Assembly (NCBI GenBank): GCA_017307285.1
Contig: JAFKFI010000065.1
Location: 28,199 to 92,198, forward strand
DNA from: Alphaproteobacteria bacterium
GTDB lineage: Bacteria > Pseudomonadota > Alphaproteobacteria > Acetobacterales > Acetobacteraceae
Direction of reading: 5' to 3'
Length of the DNA: 64,000 nucleotides
Within the stretch, counting starts at the first letter, position 1. The number at the start of each line of letters is the position of its first letter. This document shows positions 51,185-60,974 of the stretch, piece by piece. Under the pieces are notes generated by a model. The model made no database searches, was not told the origin of the DNA, and saw nothing but the letters and a program-made list of their open reading frames with translations. Made by a program: the position numbers and the translations under genes.

Positions 51185-53524
51185 CTAGTTCTTCCCTCCA
51201 TCGAGCGGCGTAGAAATGATCGAGTCCGCGCCTGCGTCGATGGCGCGGGGTGCGGCATCAGCCCTCGGCACGAAGCCGAGCTTCTTTGTCGTCCAGCGCG
51301 GTCCGTCGACGTAGTATTGTCGGAATTTCATGAGGGACTCGCCGGTGTCGCCGAAGCGATAGCGGGCGTGACGCCGCAGATCGACCTGCGTCACCACCGC
51401 CGCAATCATTTCCGAGACCAGCTCGTCGCCGAGCAGGCGCGGGTCACGTAGTAGGTTGAGGGCGTTTTGTGCGACATCCTGGCGCGTCGTGCCCCAGCGC
51501 ACGGCGAACAGCACTCGGTCGACCATTGCGGTCAGAAGTTGCGCCTCTGTAACGGCGAGCAATGGCGGGCCATCGATCACCACGAGGTCGTACTGCGCCC
51601 GCAGCGAGCGGATGAGGCGCGGCAGCTGACCGTTGGCAAAAGGCGTGAGCGGATCGTCGGGCGGGCTGCGCAATGGCAGAAGATCGATTCCGAGGCCGGG
51701 GATGTTCTGGATGGCGGTAAGGGAGAGGTCCTCGATGTCTGCCGGGTCGATTTCGCTTTCCTCGACATCGTGGCTGCCGAGCTCGCGCATGACTGCCGGA
51801 TGCCGGAAATCAAGATCCACCAGGACTACGCGGCGGCCGACCAGAGCGGCGTAGACCGCGAAGCTAACCGCCAGCGTGGTCTTACCCTCCCGTGGCACGC
51901 TGGAGGTCACCAGGACAACCTTGGGCGCGAGTGCGGGAGAAGCGAGCTGCAGCGTGGCGACGATCGACCGGATCGCCTCGGTATAAGCTCCGAATCGCCT
52001 TCTCAGGAGCTGCTCGTGCGGCCGCATGCGACGGATTGCGCGGACCCGCGGGATCAGGCCGATGCAGCGGATACCCAACACCTCGTGGACGTCGCGCGCG
52101 CTGCGCAGACCACGGCTGACCCGCTCGGCGCCGATCGCCACCAGTCCGCCGGCCATGCCGAACACCACGAATGCCGGCAGCATCAGGATTATCGGATTGG
52201 GCGAGCTCGGCCGATTCGGGGGCGCCGCGAGCGAGAGGATGCGCGCATCCGGCGAGATCATCTCCTTCTGCTCTTGCAGTTGTTCGCGTCGTTGCGACAG
52301 GCTCTCATAGAGCTGACGGCTAGCGTTGGTCTGCCGCTCCAGCTCACGTAGCCCTACTTCGGCCTGCCGGCTCTTGGTGGCGGCGTCCTGTACGGCGGTC
52401 AGCTGATCCTGCAGCGAGTGCACCTTGGCCGTCGCGATCCGCACGTCATCCCGCAGACTGGCCGCGGAACGGTCGGCCTCCAGCTGGATCCGCCGCCGGA
52501 CTTCCTGCAGTTGCGACAGCACGCGCTGCACGTTCGGGTGCGAGGGCCCGAGCGAGGGGGTCAGGTCGGCGGCGGATTGGCGCAGCACGACCTCCTGGTG
52601 ACGCAGATCGGCGAGCACCGGGGAATCCATATTGGCAACAACACTTCCCGGCGAGCGGTGCCGGGTGTCGGAGATGTAGTCCAGTCGTGCCTGGCTCGCC
52701 GCCAGGTCGGCCTGGGCGGCAGTCAGGTCGTGGTTGAGCTCGACTATGCGGGCATCGATAACGTCCGTCTGCTTGCTTCCGGGTAGGGAATGCTCGACCC
52801 TGTACCGTTCGAGCGCCGCATCGTTGCGCTCCAGCTCGCGCTTGAGCTCGGCGATCCGGGCGCTGATCCAGCTCAGGGTGCGATTGGTGTTCTCCCGCTT
52901 TTGGTCGTACTGATTTTGCGCGAACAACTGCACCACGCGATTGGCCGCGAGCGCAGCCCGCACCGGATTCGTCGCGGAGTACTGAGCGGAGACAACCTGC
53001 GACCCGTGCTCTTGGGCGACCACGAGCTCTTTCTCGAAAGCTTCTAGTGCCACCTCGCCGACCGGGTCCGGCTTCGATGGGGCTGGACGGCTCGCATCAA
53101 GCGCCGCAAGCACCGCGTTCAGGGCTGGCGCTGCCGCCGACAGCCACTGCTCCTTGACCCACGCACGAAGCCTGACTGAGAGGCCAGCCCGCCCATCGTG
53201 CGGCAACTCGGTCGCGGCCTCGAAAACCGGGTCCTGCGACAGGCTGACCAACACCCGCCGCAGATGGTCGCGCGACGACAATGCCGCGATTTGGGTCTGC
53301 ACGAAGGACTGATCCTGCGGCGCGACGACGACCGCCTGCCCGCTGCCAGGCGCGGGCTGCTGCGGCTCGATCACGATCTCCGCTTTCGCGGTGTAGCGCG
53401 GCGGAATCATCAGGCCGGCGAAACCTGCCGCCGCCGCGCCGGTTACTGCCACGGTCAGGATCGCCAAACTGCGCCGCCGCAAGATGTTGAGCACCTGCTG
53501 AAGTGGCGCCTCTGCGGCAAGCAT
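51185..53524 (-). CDS. Wzc/GumC-like chain-length and tyrosine-kinase-type protein
   Basis: A 779-residue inner-membrane protein. An N-terminal Wzz domain is bounded by a helix near residues 20-40 and one near residue 455, with a long coiled-coil periplasmic part. The cytoplasmic part has Walker A SSVPREGKTT, Walker A' VVLVDLDFRHP and Walker B LVVIDGPP. The usual C-terminal tyrosine cluster is nearly absent (only RQYYVDG), so autophosphorylation may be limited. It controls polymer length and export with the Wza-like protein. ATG at 53524 (or GTG at 53527) after AGGAG. Confidence 0.9.
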   Translation of the reverse strand: MLAAEAPLQQVLNILRRRSLAILTVAVTGAAAAGFAGLMIPPRYTAKAEIVIEPQQPAPGSGQAVVVAPQDQSFVQTQIAALSSRDHLRRVLVSLSQDPVFEAATELPHDGRAGLSVRLRAWVKEQWLSAAAPALNAVLAALDASRPAPSKPDPVGEVALEAFEKELVVAQEHGSQVVSAQYSATNPVRAALAANRVVQLFAQNQYDQKRENTNRTLSWISARIAELKRELERNDAALERYRVEHSLPGSKQTDVIDARIVELNHDLTAAQADLAASQARLDYISDTRHRSPGSVVANMDSPVLADLRHQEVVLRQSAADLTPSLGPSHPNVQRVLSQLQEVRRRIQLEADRSAASLRDDVRIATAKVHSLQDQLTAVQDAATKSRQAEVGLRELERQTNASRQLYESLSQRREQLQEQKEMISPDARILSLAAPPNRPSSPNPIILMLPAFVVFGMAGGLVAIGAERVSRGLRSARDVHEVLGIRCIGLIPRVRAIRRMRPHEQLLRRRFGAYTEAIRSIVATLQLASPALAPKVVLVTSSVPREGKTTLAVSFAVYAALVGRRVVLVDLDFRHPAVMRELGSHDVEESEIDPADIEDLSLTAIQNIPGLGIDLLPLRSPPDDPLTPFANGQLPRLIRSLRAQYDLVVIDGPPLLAVTEAQLLTAMVDRVLFAVRWGTTRQDVAQNALNLLRDPRLLGDELVSEMIAAVVTQVDLRRHARYRFGDTGESLMKFRQYYVDGPRWTTKKLGFVPRADAAPRAIDAGADSIISTPLDGGKN

Positions 53525-53540
53525 CACACGGGCTCCTGGT

Positions 53541-55520
53541 TCATGCCGCCGCGAGCAGACGCTCGGGTTCGCGCGCGCTGTCGTACCAGGCCTGGAACAT
53601 CAGGATCGCCCAGAGCTCGATCGCCCGGTCTTGCCGGCCGCTCAGATGGTCGGCCCAGCTCGCTTCGACCATCGCGACATCGAGCAGCCCCTCCTGTCGC
53701 AGCCGCGGCGAGGCGAGCAAGTCACCGGCCCACTCCCGCAATGGTCCCCTCAGCCAAGCGCCGATTGGCACGTTGAAACCCTGCTTCGGCCGATCAAACA
53801 TTCCCTCGGGCACGTATCGCCGCAGCACCTGCCGGAGCAGCCACTTGCCGACCCCGTCGCGCACCTTGGCGCGCATCGGCAGCCGCCAGGCGAACTCGAT
53901 GACACGATGATCCAGCAATGGCGCGCGTGCTTCCAGGCTGACCGCCATGCTGGCTCGATCCACTTTCACCAGGATATCGCCCGGCAGATAGCCGACCGTG
54001 TCGCGGTACATGGCGCGGGCCGATGCATCGAGGGCCGCCGGTAGCGGCGGGCTGCTCGCGCCCACGCCGACCACACCAGCTGGATCGAGAACCGCGGGTT
54101 TGCGCGAAATCGCCACGAATCGCTCATACAGTTCCGCCTCGTCGGCGGCGTCCAGCAGACGCGCAAACTTGTCGACATGGCTGCCGCGGAGCATGCGGGA
54201 CACCGCGGACGGCAGCGGCAGGCGGCGCGCGATCGCGTCCCAGGTATCCGCGTGCAGTGCCGTCAGCGCCGAAGCGCCGGCGCGGCGCAGCCCCAAGGGC
54301 AACCCCAAGACCGGCCCGAGACGCGCTGGCAGGAAGTGCCGCGCATAGCCGCCAAAGCCCTCGTCCCCGCCGTCGCCGGAAAGCGCGACCGTGACGTGCC
54401 GACGCGCAAGCCGCGAGACGAGCAGTGTCGGGATCTGGCTCTCGTCGGCAAACGGCTCATCCCAGATACGCGGTAGTTCCGGGATCGTCGCACGCGCTTC
54501 GGTCGCCGTGAGGCGCAGCTCGGTGTGCTCGGTGCCAAGATATTTGGCGATCGCCGCGGCGTGGCCGGCCTCGTCGTAGCCGGCCTCCGAGAAGCCGATG
54601 GTGAAGGTCTTGGTCGGCTGGGACGATTGCGCCTGCATGAGCGCGACCACGAGCGAGCTGTCGATGCCGCCGGATAGCAGCGCGCCGAGCGGCACGTCCG
54701 CCTCCATCCTCTGTCCGACCGCGACCCGCAGTACCCGATCGAGCTCTCCGGCGAGTTCGGCCTCGTCGGTCTCGATCGGCTGAAGTCGCGCCTGCTCGAC
54801 CACCTCGGCCATCGACCACCAGGTACGCGCCATGCGTCGCAGCGTGCTCGCGTCGGCGCCGGCGAGGTCGTCCGGGCTGATCGACAGCAGGCCTCCCGGG
54901 GGCAGCTTGATGACGCCGTCCCATATGCAGTGCTGATCGGGAATCCAGCCTTGGCGCAGGAGCAATGCAAGGGCGGTGCGGTTCAGCGTCGGTCGAAAGC
55001 CGGGGATCGCACGGAACGCCTTCAACTCGGATGCGAACAGTAGGGCGCCATCGACCAGAGTCACGTAAAGCGGCTTCTTGCCGAGACGATCGCGAATGAG
55101 ATGCAGGACGCGGGCCCGCCGGTCCCACAGGCCGACCGCGAACATTCCGGCGAAACTGGTCAGCGCCGCCTCGATGCCGAACGCCTGGAAGGCGGTAAGC
55201 ATAATCTCGGTGTCGCTGTGCCCGCGGAAGCCATGCCCGAGCGCCGTGAGTTCCCGGCGAAGCTCGATGAAATTGTAGATCTCGCCATTGTACGAGACGA
55301 CCAGTGACCCGTCGTGCGATAGCATGGGCTGCCGGCCGGCATCGGAGAGGTCGACGATGGCGAGCCGGCGGTGACCAAGGGCAAGGCCCGCTTCCTGGTC
55401 GATCCAGAAGCCGTCGCCGTCCGGCCCGCGATGATGGAGACTGGCCGTCATCGCCCGGACCGCGGCGAGCCGATCCGGGGCGGCCCGCGGCGGGAGAAGA
55501 ATGCCGGCTATCCCACACAT
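53541..55520 (-). CDS. asparagine synthase (glutamine-hydrolysing)-like amidotransferase
   Basis: A 659-residue protein. MCGIAGI puts the catalytic Cys at position 2 of the glutaminase domain, which continues through HHRGPDGDGF and YNGEIYNF. The synthetase domain carries LLSGGIDSSLVVALM, the PP-loop, and LSGDGGDEGFGGY. AsnB-like proteins are common in EPS loci, where they amidate a sugar acid or surface component. The start at MCG is certain because the Cys must be N-terminal after Met removal. 14 bases separate it from the Wzc-like gene. Confidence 0.92.
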   Translation of the reverse strand: MCGIAGILLPPRAAPDRLAAVRAMTASLHHRGPDGDGFWIDQEAGLALGHRRLAIVDLSDAGRQPMLSHDGSLVVSYNGEIYNFIELRRELTALGHGFRGHSDTEIMLTAFQAFGIEAALTSFAGMFAVGLWDRRARVLHLIRDRLGKKPLYVTLVDGALLFASELKAFRAIPGFRPTLNRTALALLLRQGWIPDQHCIWDGVIKLPPGGLLSISPDDLAGADASTLRRMARTWWSMAEVVEQARLQPIETDEAELAGELDRVLRVAVGQRMEADVPLGALLSGGIDSSLVVALMQAQSSQPTKTFTIGFSEAGYDEAGHAAAIAKYLGTEHTELRLTATEARATIPELPRIWDEPFADESQIPTLLVSRLARRHVTVALSGDGGDEGFGGYARHFLPARLGPVLGLPLGLRRAGASALTALHADTWDAIARRLPLPSAVSRMLRGSHVDKFARLLDAADEAELYERFVAISRKPAVLDPAGVVGVGASSPPLPAALDASARAMYRDTVGYLPGDILVKVDRASMAVSLEARAPLLDHRVIEFAWRLPMRAKVRDGVGKWLLRQVLRRYVPEGMFDRPKQGFNVPIGAWLRGPLREWAGDLLASPRLRQEGLLDVAMVEASWADHLSGRQDRAIELWAILMFQAWYDSAREPERLLAAA

Positions 55521-55563
55521 CGGCTGGACCCCGCCCGGGCGGCGCACTGTGGCTTGCGCATTC

Positions 55564-56715
55564 CTAACGTGCTCCCCGGTCCAGCAATTCCCGATACGCC
55601 GAGGCGTACATCGCGACGTTCCGCGTCAGGCCGAATTCGTCGGACACGATCTGTGCCGCTCGATCCGCCATCGCCCGCGCTCGGTCGCGATCATTGAGCG
55701 ACGCGAGGATGGCATCGGCGAGGCGGGCCGGATCGCGCGGGGGCACCAAGCGACCGCTCGATCCGTCTTGCACCACGTCGCTGCAGCCTGGCATGTCGGT
55801 CGTCACGATCGGCAGTCGGGCAAGCGCCGCTTCCAGCAAAACCCGCGGAACTCCCTCCCGATACTCCGTCGGAAACGCGAACACGTCGGCCATGTGGAGC
55901 AGCGCGGGCACGTCCTGGCGCTTGCCGGTCGCGATCACATAGGGCGCGTGTTTGGCGATCTCTTCAGGACCGATGGCCTCCGCGCCTTCCGTCTGCCACG
56001 GACCGACCAGGAGGAAGCGCGTCGAAGGGCGCAACCTATTCACCTGGGCCGCCGCCTTCAGGAGCGTGTGAATACCCTTCTGTCGGGTCATCCGCGTCAC
56101 GGTGATGACGACTTCGGCGTCGCCGAGGCCAAGTTCCCGGCGTAAATCCTTGGGCGAAGGACCGTCGCTCAGACGCTGCCGGAACTGGTCGAGGTCGACA
56201 CCTGAGCCGGGTATGACGCGACTGCCGCCCTGACCGAGCATCCCGTGGCGCTCAAAAAACCCGCGGTCGATGCGGTTCTGGAAAACCGTCATTCCCGTGG
56301 TCCTCGCAGCCTGGCGATGGACCCCGCAATAGACCGGGCGCAAGACCATCGGCAGCAGTCGGCGGGACGAGAACAGCCAACCGAGCCCATTGATGGTGCG
56401 TACGACTGGCAAGCCGCGAATGGACCGCGCCGCCAGCGGCACAAGCAAGTTTGGCTTTGTATCGAAGCTGTGCACGATCTGCGGCTTGAGGTCGACGAAA
56501 AGGCGCCGCAGGGAACGGACAGCAGATAGGTCCGCCGCGGGGTTGATGAAGCGATCGAAGCTGAATGCCCGATAATCGAGACCAGCGCTTCGGAACGGAG
56601 CAGGGTCGCCGGTTCCTGCCCCGGTGATTCTAAATCCGCGCTCACGCATGGCCAGCATGAACGGGATGCGCAGGTCGTGATCCTCACCGCCGACCAAGAG
56701 GAGGTGGGCACTCAC
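55564..56715 (-). CDS. GT4-family glycosyltransferase of the EPS locus
   Basis: A 383-residue GT-B transferase. KPQIVHSFDTKPNLLVPLA and VVRTINGLGWLF match the WbpX/PglA-like group that adds sugars to lipid-linked EPS units. TVTRMTRQKGIHTLL opens the C-terminal domain and REGVPRVLLEAALA carries the donor-binding Glu. GTG start with AAGGAG ten bases upstream. First gene of the minus-strand EPS run. Confidence 0.88.
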   Translation of the reverse strand: MSAHLLLVGGEDHDLRIPFMLAMRERGFRITGAGTGDPAPFRSAGLDYRAFSFDRFINPAADLSAVRSLRRLFVDLKPQIVHSFDTKPNLLVPLAARSIRGLPVVRTINGLGWLFSSRRLLPMVLRPVYCGVHRQAARTTGMTVFQNRIDRGFFERHGMLGQGGSRVIPGSGVDLDQFRQRLSDGPSPKDLRRELGLGDAEVVITVTRMTRQKGIHTLLKAAAQVNRLRPSTRFLLVGPWQTEGAEAIGPEEIAKHAPYVIATGKRQDVPALLHMADVFAFPTEYREGVPRVLLEAALARLPIVTTDMPGCSDVVQDGSSGRLVPPRDPARLADAILASLNDRDRARAMADRAAQIVSDEFGLTRNVAMYASAYRELLDRGAR

Positions 56716-57194
56716 TGGCTTTCTGCTCCTTCGGAAGAAAATCCGGGACTAACGCGAAACAGTGACACCATCTTGCACCCGAAGACATCGTTCGGGACCA
56801 CGCTCCCGAGTCCTGCCCGCACGCCTGCGGCCCGATCTGTTCGCGACCCTTGCGCATTGAAATCGATCGTCCCGGATGGTGCTACCTGTCCAATTGATCG
56901 ATTGATTCATACCAACCGGCCTAGACGGGTCCTGGGTTGTCTCACGGGCGGAGGCATCCTTGGGAACTGGCTCGCTCGTGGAACGGCTGAGTGCGCCCAG
57001 GGCGCCGCTTCACGGCCTACGGCATCGCCCGTTTCGACCGCCCACGTAAATCCTTCGGAAGGTTGTCATAATTCCTTCGGAATGATTGCCAACCGACCCG
57101 CTAATCGGAAAAGTTGCAGAGATCGCGCAGGAGTTTGCCGGATCCCACGAACCGACGGGACAGGCAGATGAGCGCCCAGGAGCGGGGAAAGCAG
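56716..57194. other. divergent intergenic region of the EPS locus
   Basis: 479 bases without a gene between the minus-strand GT and the plus-strand nucleotidyltransferase. It is AT-richer than its surroundings and must hold both promoters. Two direct copies of TCCTTCGGA stand at 57051 and 57073. An AT-rich inverted-repeat-like patch (CAATTGATCGATTG) lies at about 56890. Confidence 0.6.
57051..57081. repeat. direct repeat TCCTTCGGA, 22 bp apart
   Basis: Two identical 9-mers start 22 bases apart (about two helical turns), 115-145 bases before the nucleotidyltransferase ATG. Each 9-mer is also a small imperfect palindrome. A regulator-binding site is plausible. Confidence 0.45.
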
Positions 57195-57929
57195 ATGAAG
57201 GCCGTGATCCAGTCAGGGGGCAAGGGCACCCGTCTTCGTCCTTACACGATGATCTTGCCGAAGCCGCTGATGCCCGTCGGCTCCAAGCCGGTGCTTGAGC
57301 TTCTTCTGAAATGGCTCCGGCGTAGCGGGGTGGTCGACGTCTACGTCACGACCGGCTACCTGGGCCACCTGATCCGCAATTTCTGCGGCGACGGACGGCA
57401 GTGGGGTTTACGCATATCCTACACCGAGGAGACGGAGCCGCTTGGAACAATCGGCGCGTTGAGCCTGCTGCGCAATGAGCTCGACAGCACCTTCTTCGTT
57501 ATCAACGGCGACGTTCTGACCGATCTCAACTTGAACGCCTTCGCGGAAGCCCACCGCCGGCACCAAGGCACATTGACGATCGCGACGATCGAGCGGACCG
57601 TCCGAATCGACTTCGGGATTATCGAGCAGGACCTCGGCCGCGTGGTGCGGTTCCGTGAGAAGCCGAACCTCACGCAATTGGTCAGCACCGGCATCTACTG
57701 CATGGAGCCAGAGGTGCTCGACCATATTCCCGACGGCGTGCCGTTCGGCTTCGATGATCTCATCCTCTACATGCTCGGACGGAACTTTCCAGTGCGGACA
57801 TTCCTGCACAAGGGCGTGTGGCTCGACATCGGCCGGGTCGAAGACTTCCAGAAGGCCCAAGATCTCGGCTGGGACGACGTGGTACCCGCCTTCGAGACTT
57901 ATGCCCTGGAAGCAGAAACCGCGTTCTGA
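57195..57929 (+). CDS. sugar-1-phosphate nucleotidyltransferase
   Basis: A 244-residue GT-A-fold nucleotidyltransferase. GGKGTRLRPYTMILPKPLMP is the nucleotide-binding loop and FFVINGDVLTDLN the metal site. It makes an NDP-sugar from sugar-1-phosphate and NTP for the aminotransferase and dehydratase downstream. I chose ATG 57195 (GGGGA six bases before); ATG 57168 would add nine residues. First gene of the plus-strand EPS operon. Confidence 0.88.
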   Translation: MKAVIQSGGKGTRLRPYTMILPKPLMPVGSKPVLELLLKWLRRSGVVDVYVTTGYLGHLIRNFCGDGRQWGLRISYTEETEPLGTIGALSLLRNELDSTFFVINGDVLTDLNLNAFAEAHRRHQGTLTIATIERTVRIDFGIIEQDLGRVVRFREKPNLTQLVSTGIYCMEPEVLDHIPDGVPFGFDDLILYMLGRNFPVRTFLHKGVWLDIGRVEDFQKAQDLGWDDVVPAFETYALEAETAF

Positions 57930-57970
57930 AGCCGGCTCGCCGGCCGCCCTCCAATCGAGCGAGAGACCCC

Positions 57971-59137
57971 GTGCACACAGACACAGACCTCCTGGAGCCC
58001 CAAGCAAAGCTGCCGGACGCCATGATGCTGGTTGGCGAGCCAATCCTCGGCGAGGACGAGAAGGCGGCGCTCGCAGCTGTCATCGACAGCGGATGGATCA
58101 CGATGGGGGCGCAGGTGCGCGCCTTCGAGCAGGCATTCGCCGGGGAGCACGGGGTCGCCGACGCGGTCGCGGTGAACTCCTGCACGGCGGCGCTCCATCT
58201 CATTATGGAGGCATTCGGGATCGGCCCGGGCGACGAAGTGTTGGTGCCGTCGCTGACATTCGTGGCCACGGTCAACAGCGTCCTGTACGCCGGGGCGCGC
58301 CCCGTGTTTGTCGACATCGAGTCTGCCGAGGTGCCGATCCTTTCTCTCGCCGATGCCGCCCGCAAGATCACGGCAAACACCAAGGCCGTGGTGATCATGC
58401 ACTACGGCGGTTACATCGCGGATGCGGAAGCGTGGACCGACTTTGCACGCTCTTTCAACCTGCGCCTGATCGAGGACTCGGCCCATGCGGTCGGCGCAGC
58501 GCGCGGCGAAATCTACGGGGACGCTGCGGCCTTCAGCTTCTTCGGCAACAAGAACATGACGACGGCCGAAGGCGGAATGATCACGGCCCGGGACCCGAAC
58601 ACGCTCGACTGGATGCGGCAGGCGCGCGGCCACGGCATGACCACGGGAACGACGCAGCGCCTGCGCGACGGCTCGATTTCCTATGACGTGACGATGCTCG
58701 GGTACAATTATCGGATGGACGAGTTGCGCGCCGCGATCGGTCTCGTCCAGTTGAGCAAGCTTGGCCGCTGGATTAGCAAGCGTACTGCGCTTGCAAAGCT
58801 ATACAGAAGCCTTCTCGCAGAGGATTGCCCGTCCGTCCTGATGCCGTTCGAGGCCTGGACAACATCGACGCATCACATCCTGCCAATCGTGCTGCCTCCC
58901 GAGGTGGAGCCGCGGCGGATCGCCGACGAGTTGCGCGCACGGCGCATCCAGACGACCAACCACTACCCGCCAACGCACTTGTTTTCGTGGCACGGCAAGC
59001 TACTGCCCAGGGCCCGCCTGCCGCGCACCGAGGATTTCGCCGCGCGGGAGCTGACCCTACCGCTACATCCTGGTTTACAGGAAGAAGACGTCCGCTACGT
59101 GGTTCGCACGTTGGCCGAGAGCCTCGACAACAAATAG
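57971..59137 (+). CDS. DegT/DnrJ/EryC1-type sugar aminotransferase
   Basis: A 388-residue PLP enzyme. The Schiff-base Lys is in FFGNKNMTTAEGGM (about residue 195), and EDSAHAVGA is the PLP Asp/His block. It makes an amino sugar from a 4-keto nucleotide sugar, possibly the product of the LegB-like gene below. GTG start after GAGAG; an upstream open frame overlaps the previous gene and is not used. Confidence 0.88.
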   Translation: MHTDTDLLEPQAKLPDAMMLVGEPILGEDEKAALAAVIDSGWITMGAQVRAFEQAFAGEHGVADAVAVNSCTAALHLIMEAFGIGPGDEVLVPSLTFVATVNSVLYAGARPVFVDIESAEVPILSLADAARKITANTKAVVIMHYGGYIADAEAWTDFARSFNLRLIEDSAHAVGAARGEIYGDAAAFSFFGNKNMTTAEGGMITARDPNTLDWMRQARGHGMTTGTTQRLRDGSISYDVTMLGYNYRMDELRAAIGLVQLSKLGRWISKRTALAKLYRSLLAEDCPSVLMPFEAWTTSTHHILPIVLPPEVEPRRIADELRARRIQTTNHYPPTHLFSWHGKLLPRARLPRTEDFAARELTLPLHPGLQEEDVRYVVRTLAESLDNK

Positions 59138-59144
59138 ATGAGCA

Positions 59145-59888
59145 ATGGCGCGGCCCATGATGATGGCTGACATCCCTGGAGCGCTGCCGAACCGAACCGA
59201 AGGCTCGGGACCGCCTCTGAAGCGGGTTCTGGACGTGGGCCTGGCTTGCGCTGCCTTGGCCGTTCTGGCTCCCGTGTTGCTGCTGGCCGCGCTGGCGATC
59301 TGCATTGAGGATGGCTGGCCCATCTTGTTCTTCCAGACCCGCCTCGGCCAATACGGTGAGGAGTTCGTGCTCTACAAGTTCAGAAAGTTCCGCAAGCGGA
59401 ATTTGCAGGGCAGCTTGCCGTTGACGCTGCGGGACGATCCCCGGCTCACCCGGGTGGGCAGGTTCCTTGAACGCTCGAAGATCGACGAGCTGCCCCAACT
59501 CTGGAACATCCTAAAGGGCGACATGGCGCTCGTGGGGCCGCGGCCGGAAACGCCGCACTTCTCGGATTGCTTTGAGGGCTCGCATCGTGAGTTGCTGAGC
59601 TACAAGCCGGGCCTCTTTGGGCCAAGCCAGGCGGTGTTCAGGAATGAGAGCATGTTGCACGAAGCTGGGCACGACCCCGAGCAGTTCTATCGAGCCGTCT
59701 TGTTCCCGATGAAGGCGCGGCTTGATCTCGCATATTTCCCGTATTGCAGCGTGCGCCTTGACATTCGATGGGCCGCCAGATGCGTGATGGCGGTTCTCGG
59801 CCTGGGATTTCTTCCCGATGCTGGAGCCGATCTGGCGAGTCAGGTCGAGAGCTGCCTCGAGCTTCTCGCGTACGAAGCCAAACGATGA
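59145..59888 (+). CDS. bacterial sugar transferase (priming enzyme)
   Basis: A 247-residue membrane-associated sugar-1-phosphate transferase (PF02397 type). A hydrophobic segment spans about 30-55, then ERSKIDELPQLWNILKGDMALVGPRPE in parts: the ELPQLWNIL and VGPRPE blocks hold the catalytic acids. It starts EPS units on undecaprenyl phosphate, as PglC does; it is a monotopic type lacking the multi-helix N-terminus. Its ATG has no strong ribosome site and may be one of several in MARPMMM. Confidence 0.87.
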   Translation: MARPMMMADIPGALPNRTEGSGPPLKRVLDVGLACAALAVLAPVLLLAALAICIEDGWPILFFQTRLGQYGEEFVLYKFRKFRKRNLQGSLPLTLRDDPRLTRVGRFLERSKIDELPQLWNILKGDMALVGPRPETPHFSDCFEGSHRELLSYKPGLFGPSQAVFRNESMLHEAGHDPEQFYRAVLFPMKARLDLAYFPYCSVRLDIRWAARCVMAVLGLGFLPDAGADLASQVESCLELLAYEAKR

Positions 59889-59966
59889 CCGACCGCAGTC
59901 GAAAGTGTCGCAATGAACATTCACTGGCCTGTGCAGAATCGTGCGTCTTCGAGAGGAGCTGATCCA

Positions 59967-60974
59967 TTGGATTACCACGGAATCAGGGCCTTAGTCACCG
60001 GTGCCGATGGATTCATCGGATCGCATTTGGTCGAGGCGCTGGTCGAGCGAGGGGCCGCCGTCACGGCGTTGGCCTGCTATAACTCATTCGACAGCCACGG
60101 CTGGCTCGACCACATATCAGGTCAGTCTCGGTCTGCCATGAACTGCCTGAGAGGCGACGTCCGCGACGCCGCATTCGTGCGTCGCATCATGCGGGATCAG
60201 GATGTCGTCTTCCATCTTGCCGCGCTGATCGCCATTCCATACTCGTATGTCGCACCGCAATCCTACGTCGAGACTAACATACTGGGTACGCTCAACGTGC
60301 TGGAGGCCGCGCGCGACTGCAACGTGCAGCGCGTCGTGCACACGTCGACCAGTGAGGTCTACGGCACGGCGCTGTTCATGCCGATTACCGAGGCGCATCC
60401 GCTGCGCGGTCAATCGCCATATTCCGCCTCCAAGATCGGCGCCGACATGATCGCGGAGTCGTTCGTGCGCTCCTTCGAGGTTCCGGTCGCAATCTTGCGC
60501 CCATTCAATGCATTCGGCCCGCGTCAGAGCGAGCGCGCCGTCATCCCCTCCGTCATCCGCCAGATGATCGACCCGGCCTGCGACACGGTGAAGATCGGAG
60601 AATCGTCCACCGTGCGCGACTTCACCTATGTCGAAGACACGGTAAGGGCATTCCTGGCGCTGGGTGGTTCGCCCAGCATCGAATTCGGTGTTCCCTACAA
60701 CGCCGGAAGTGGCAAGGCAGTATCCGTCGCGGAGCTGGTGGATCTGCTCGCCGAACTCACCGATTGCGAGAAGCCGGTTCGGCACGAGACCGATCGCACC
60801 CGCCCGGCGAATTCCGAAGTCAGGGCGTTGCTTGCCGATAGCAACCGGATTCTGACGCACGCCGGCTGGCGGCCGACGACCGATCTGAGGACCGGGTTGG
60901 CTCACACGATCGCCTGGTGGCGCAGCCGGATCGCCACCGGCCAGGTGCGCAAAGAGGTTAGCTTTGCGACATAG
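59967..60974 (+). CDS. NAD-dependent 4,6-dehydratase, LegB-like
   Basis: A 335-residue extended SDR. TGADGFIGSHLVEALVERG binds NAD. HLAALIAIPYSYVAPQSY, HTSTSEVYGTA and GQSPYSASKIGAD are the LegB-type blocks (UDP-GlcNAc 4,6-dehydratase in legionaminic acid/bacillosamine routes). The TTG at 59967 follows GAGGAG at eight bases and puts TGADGFIGS at the usual distance; an ATG at 59913 would add 18 residues. Pairs logically with the DegT aminotransferase. Confidence 0.88.
   Translation: MDYHGIRALVTGADGFIGSHLVEALVERGAAVTALACYNSFDSHGWLDHISGQSRSAMNCLRGDVRDAAFVRRIMRDQDVVFHLAALIAIPYSYVAPQSYVETNILGTLNVLEAARDCNVQRVVHTSTSEVYGTALFMPITEAHPLRGQSPYSASKIGADMIAESFVRSFEVPVAILRPFNAFGPRQSERAVIPSVIRQMIDPACDTVKIGESSTVRDFTYVEDTVRAFLALGGSPSIEFGVPYNAGSGKAVSVAELVDLLAELTDCEKPVRHETDRTRPANSEVRALLADSNRILTHAGWRPTTDLRTGLAHTIAWWRSRIATGQVRKEVSFAT

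Noticed and set aside
57818..57970. Upstream extension of the DegT aminotransferase
   Set aside because: It overlaps the end of the nucleotidyltransferase gene in another phase and has an arginine-rich shadow composition; the GTG at 57971 has a ribosome site.
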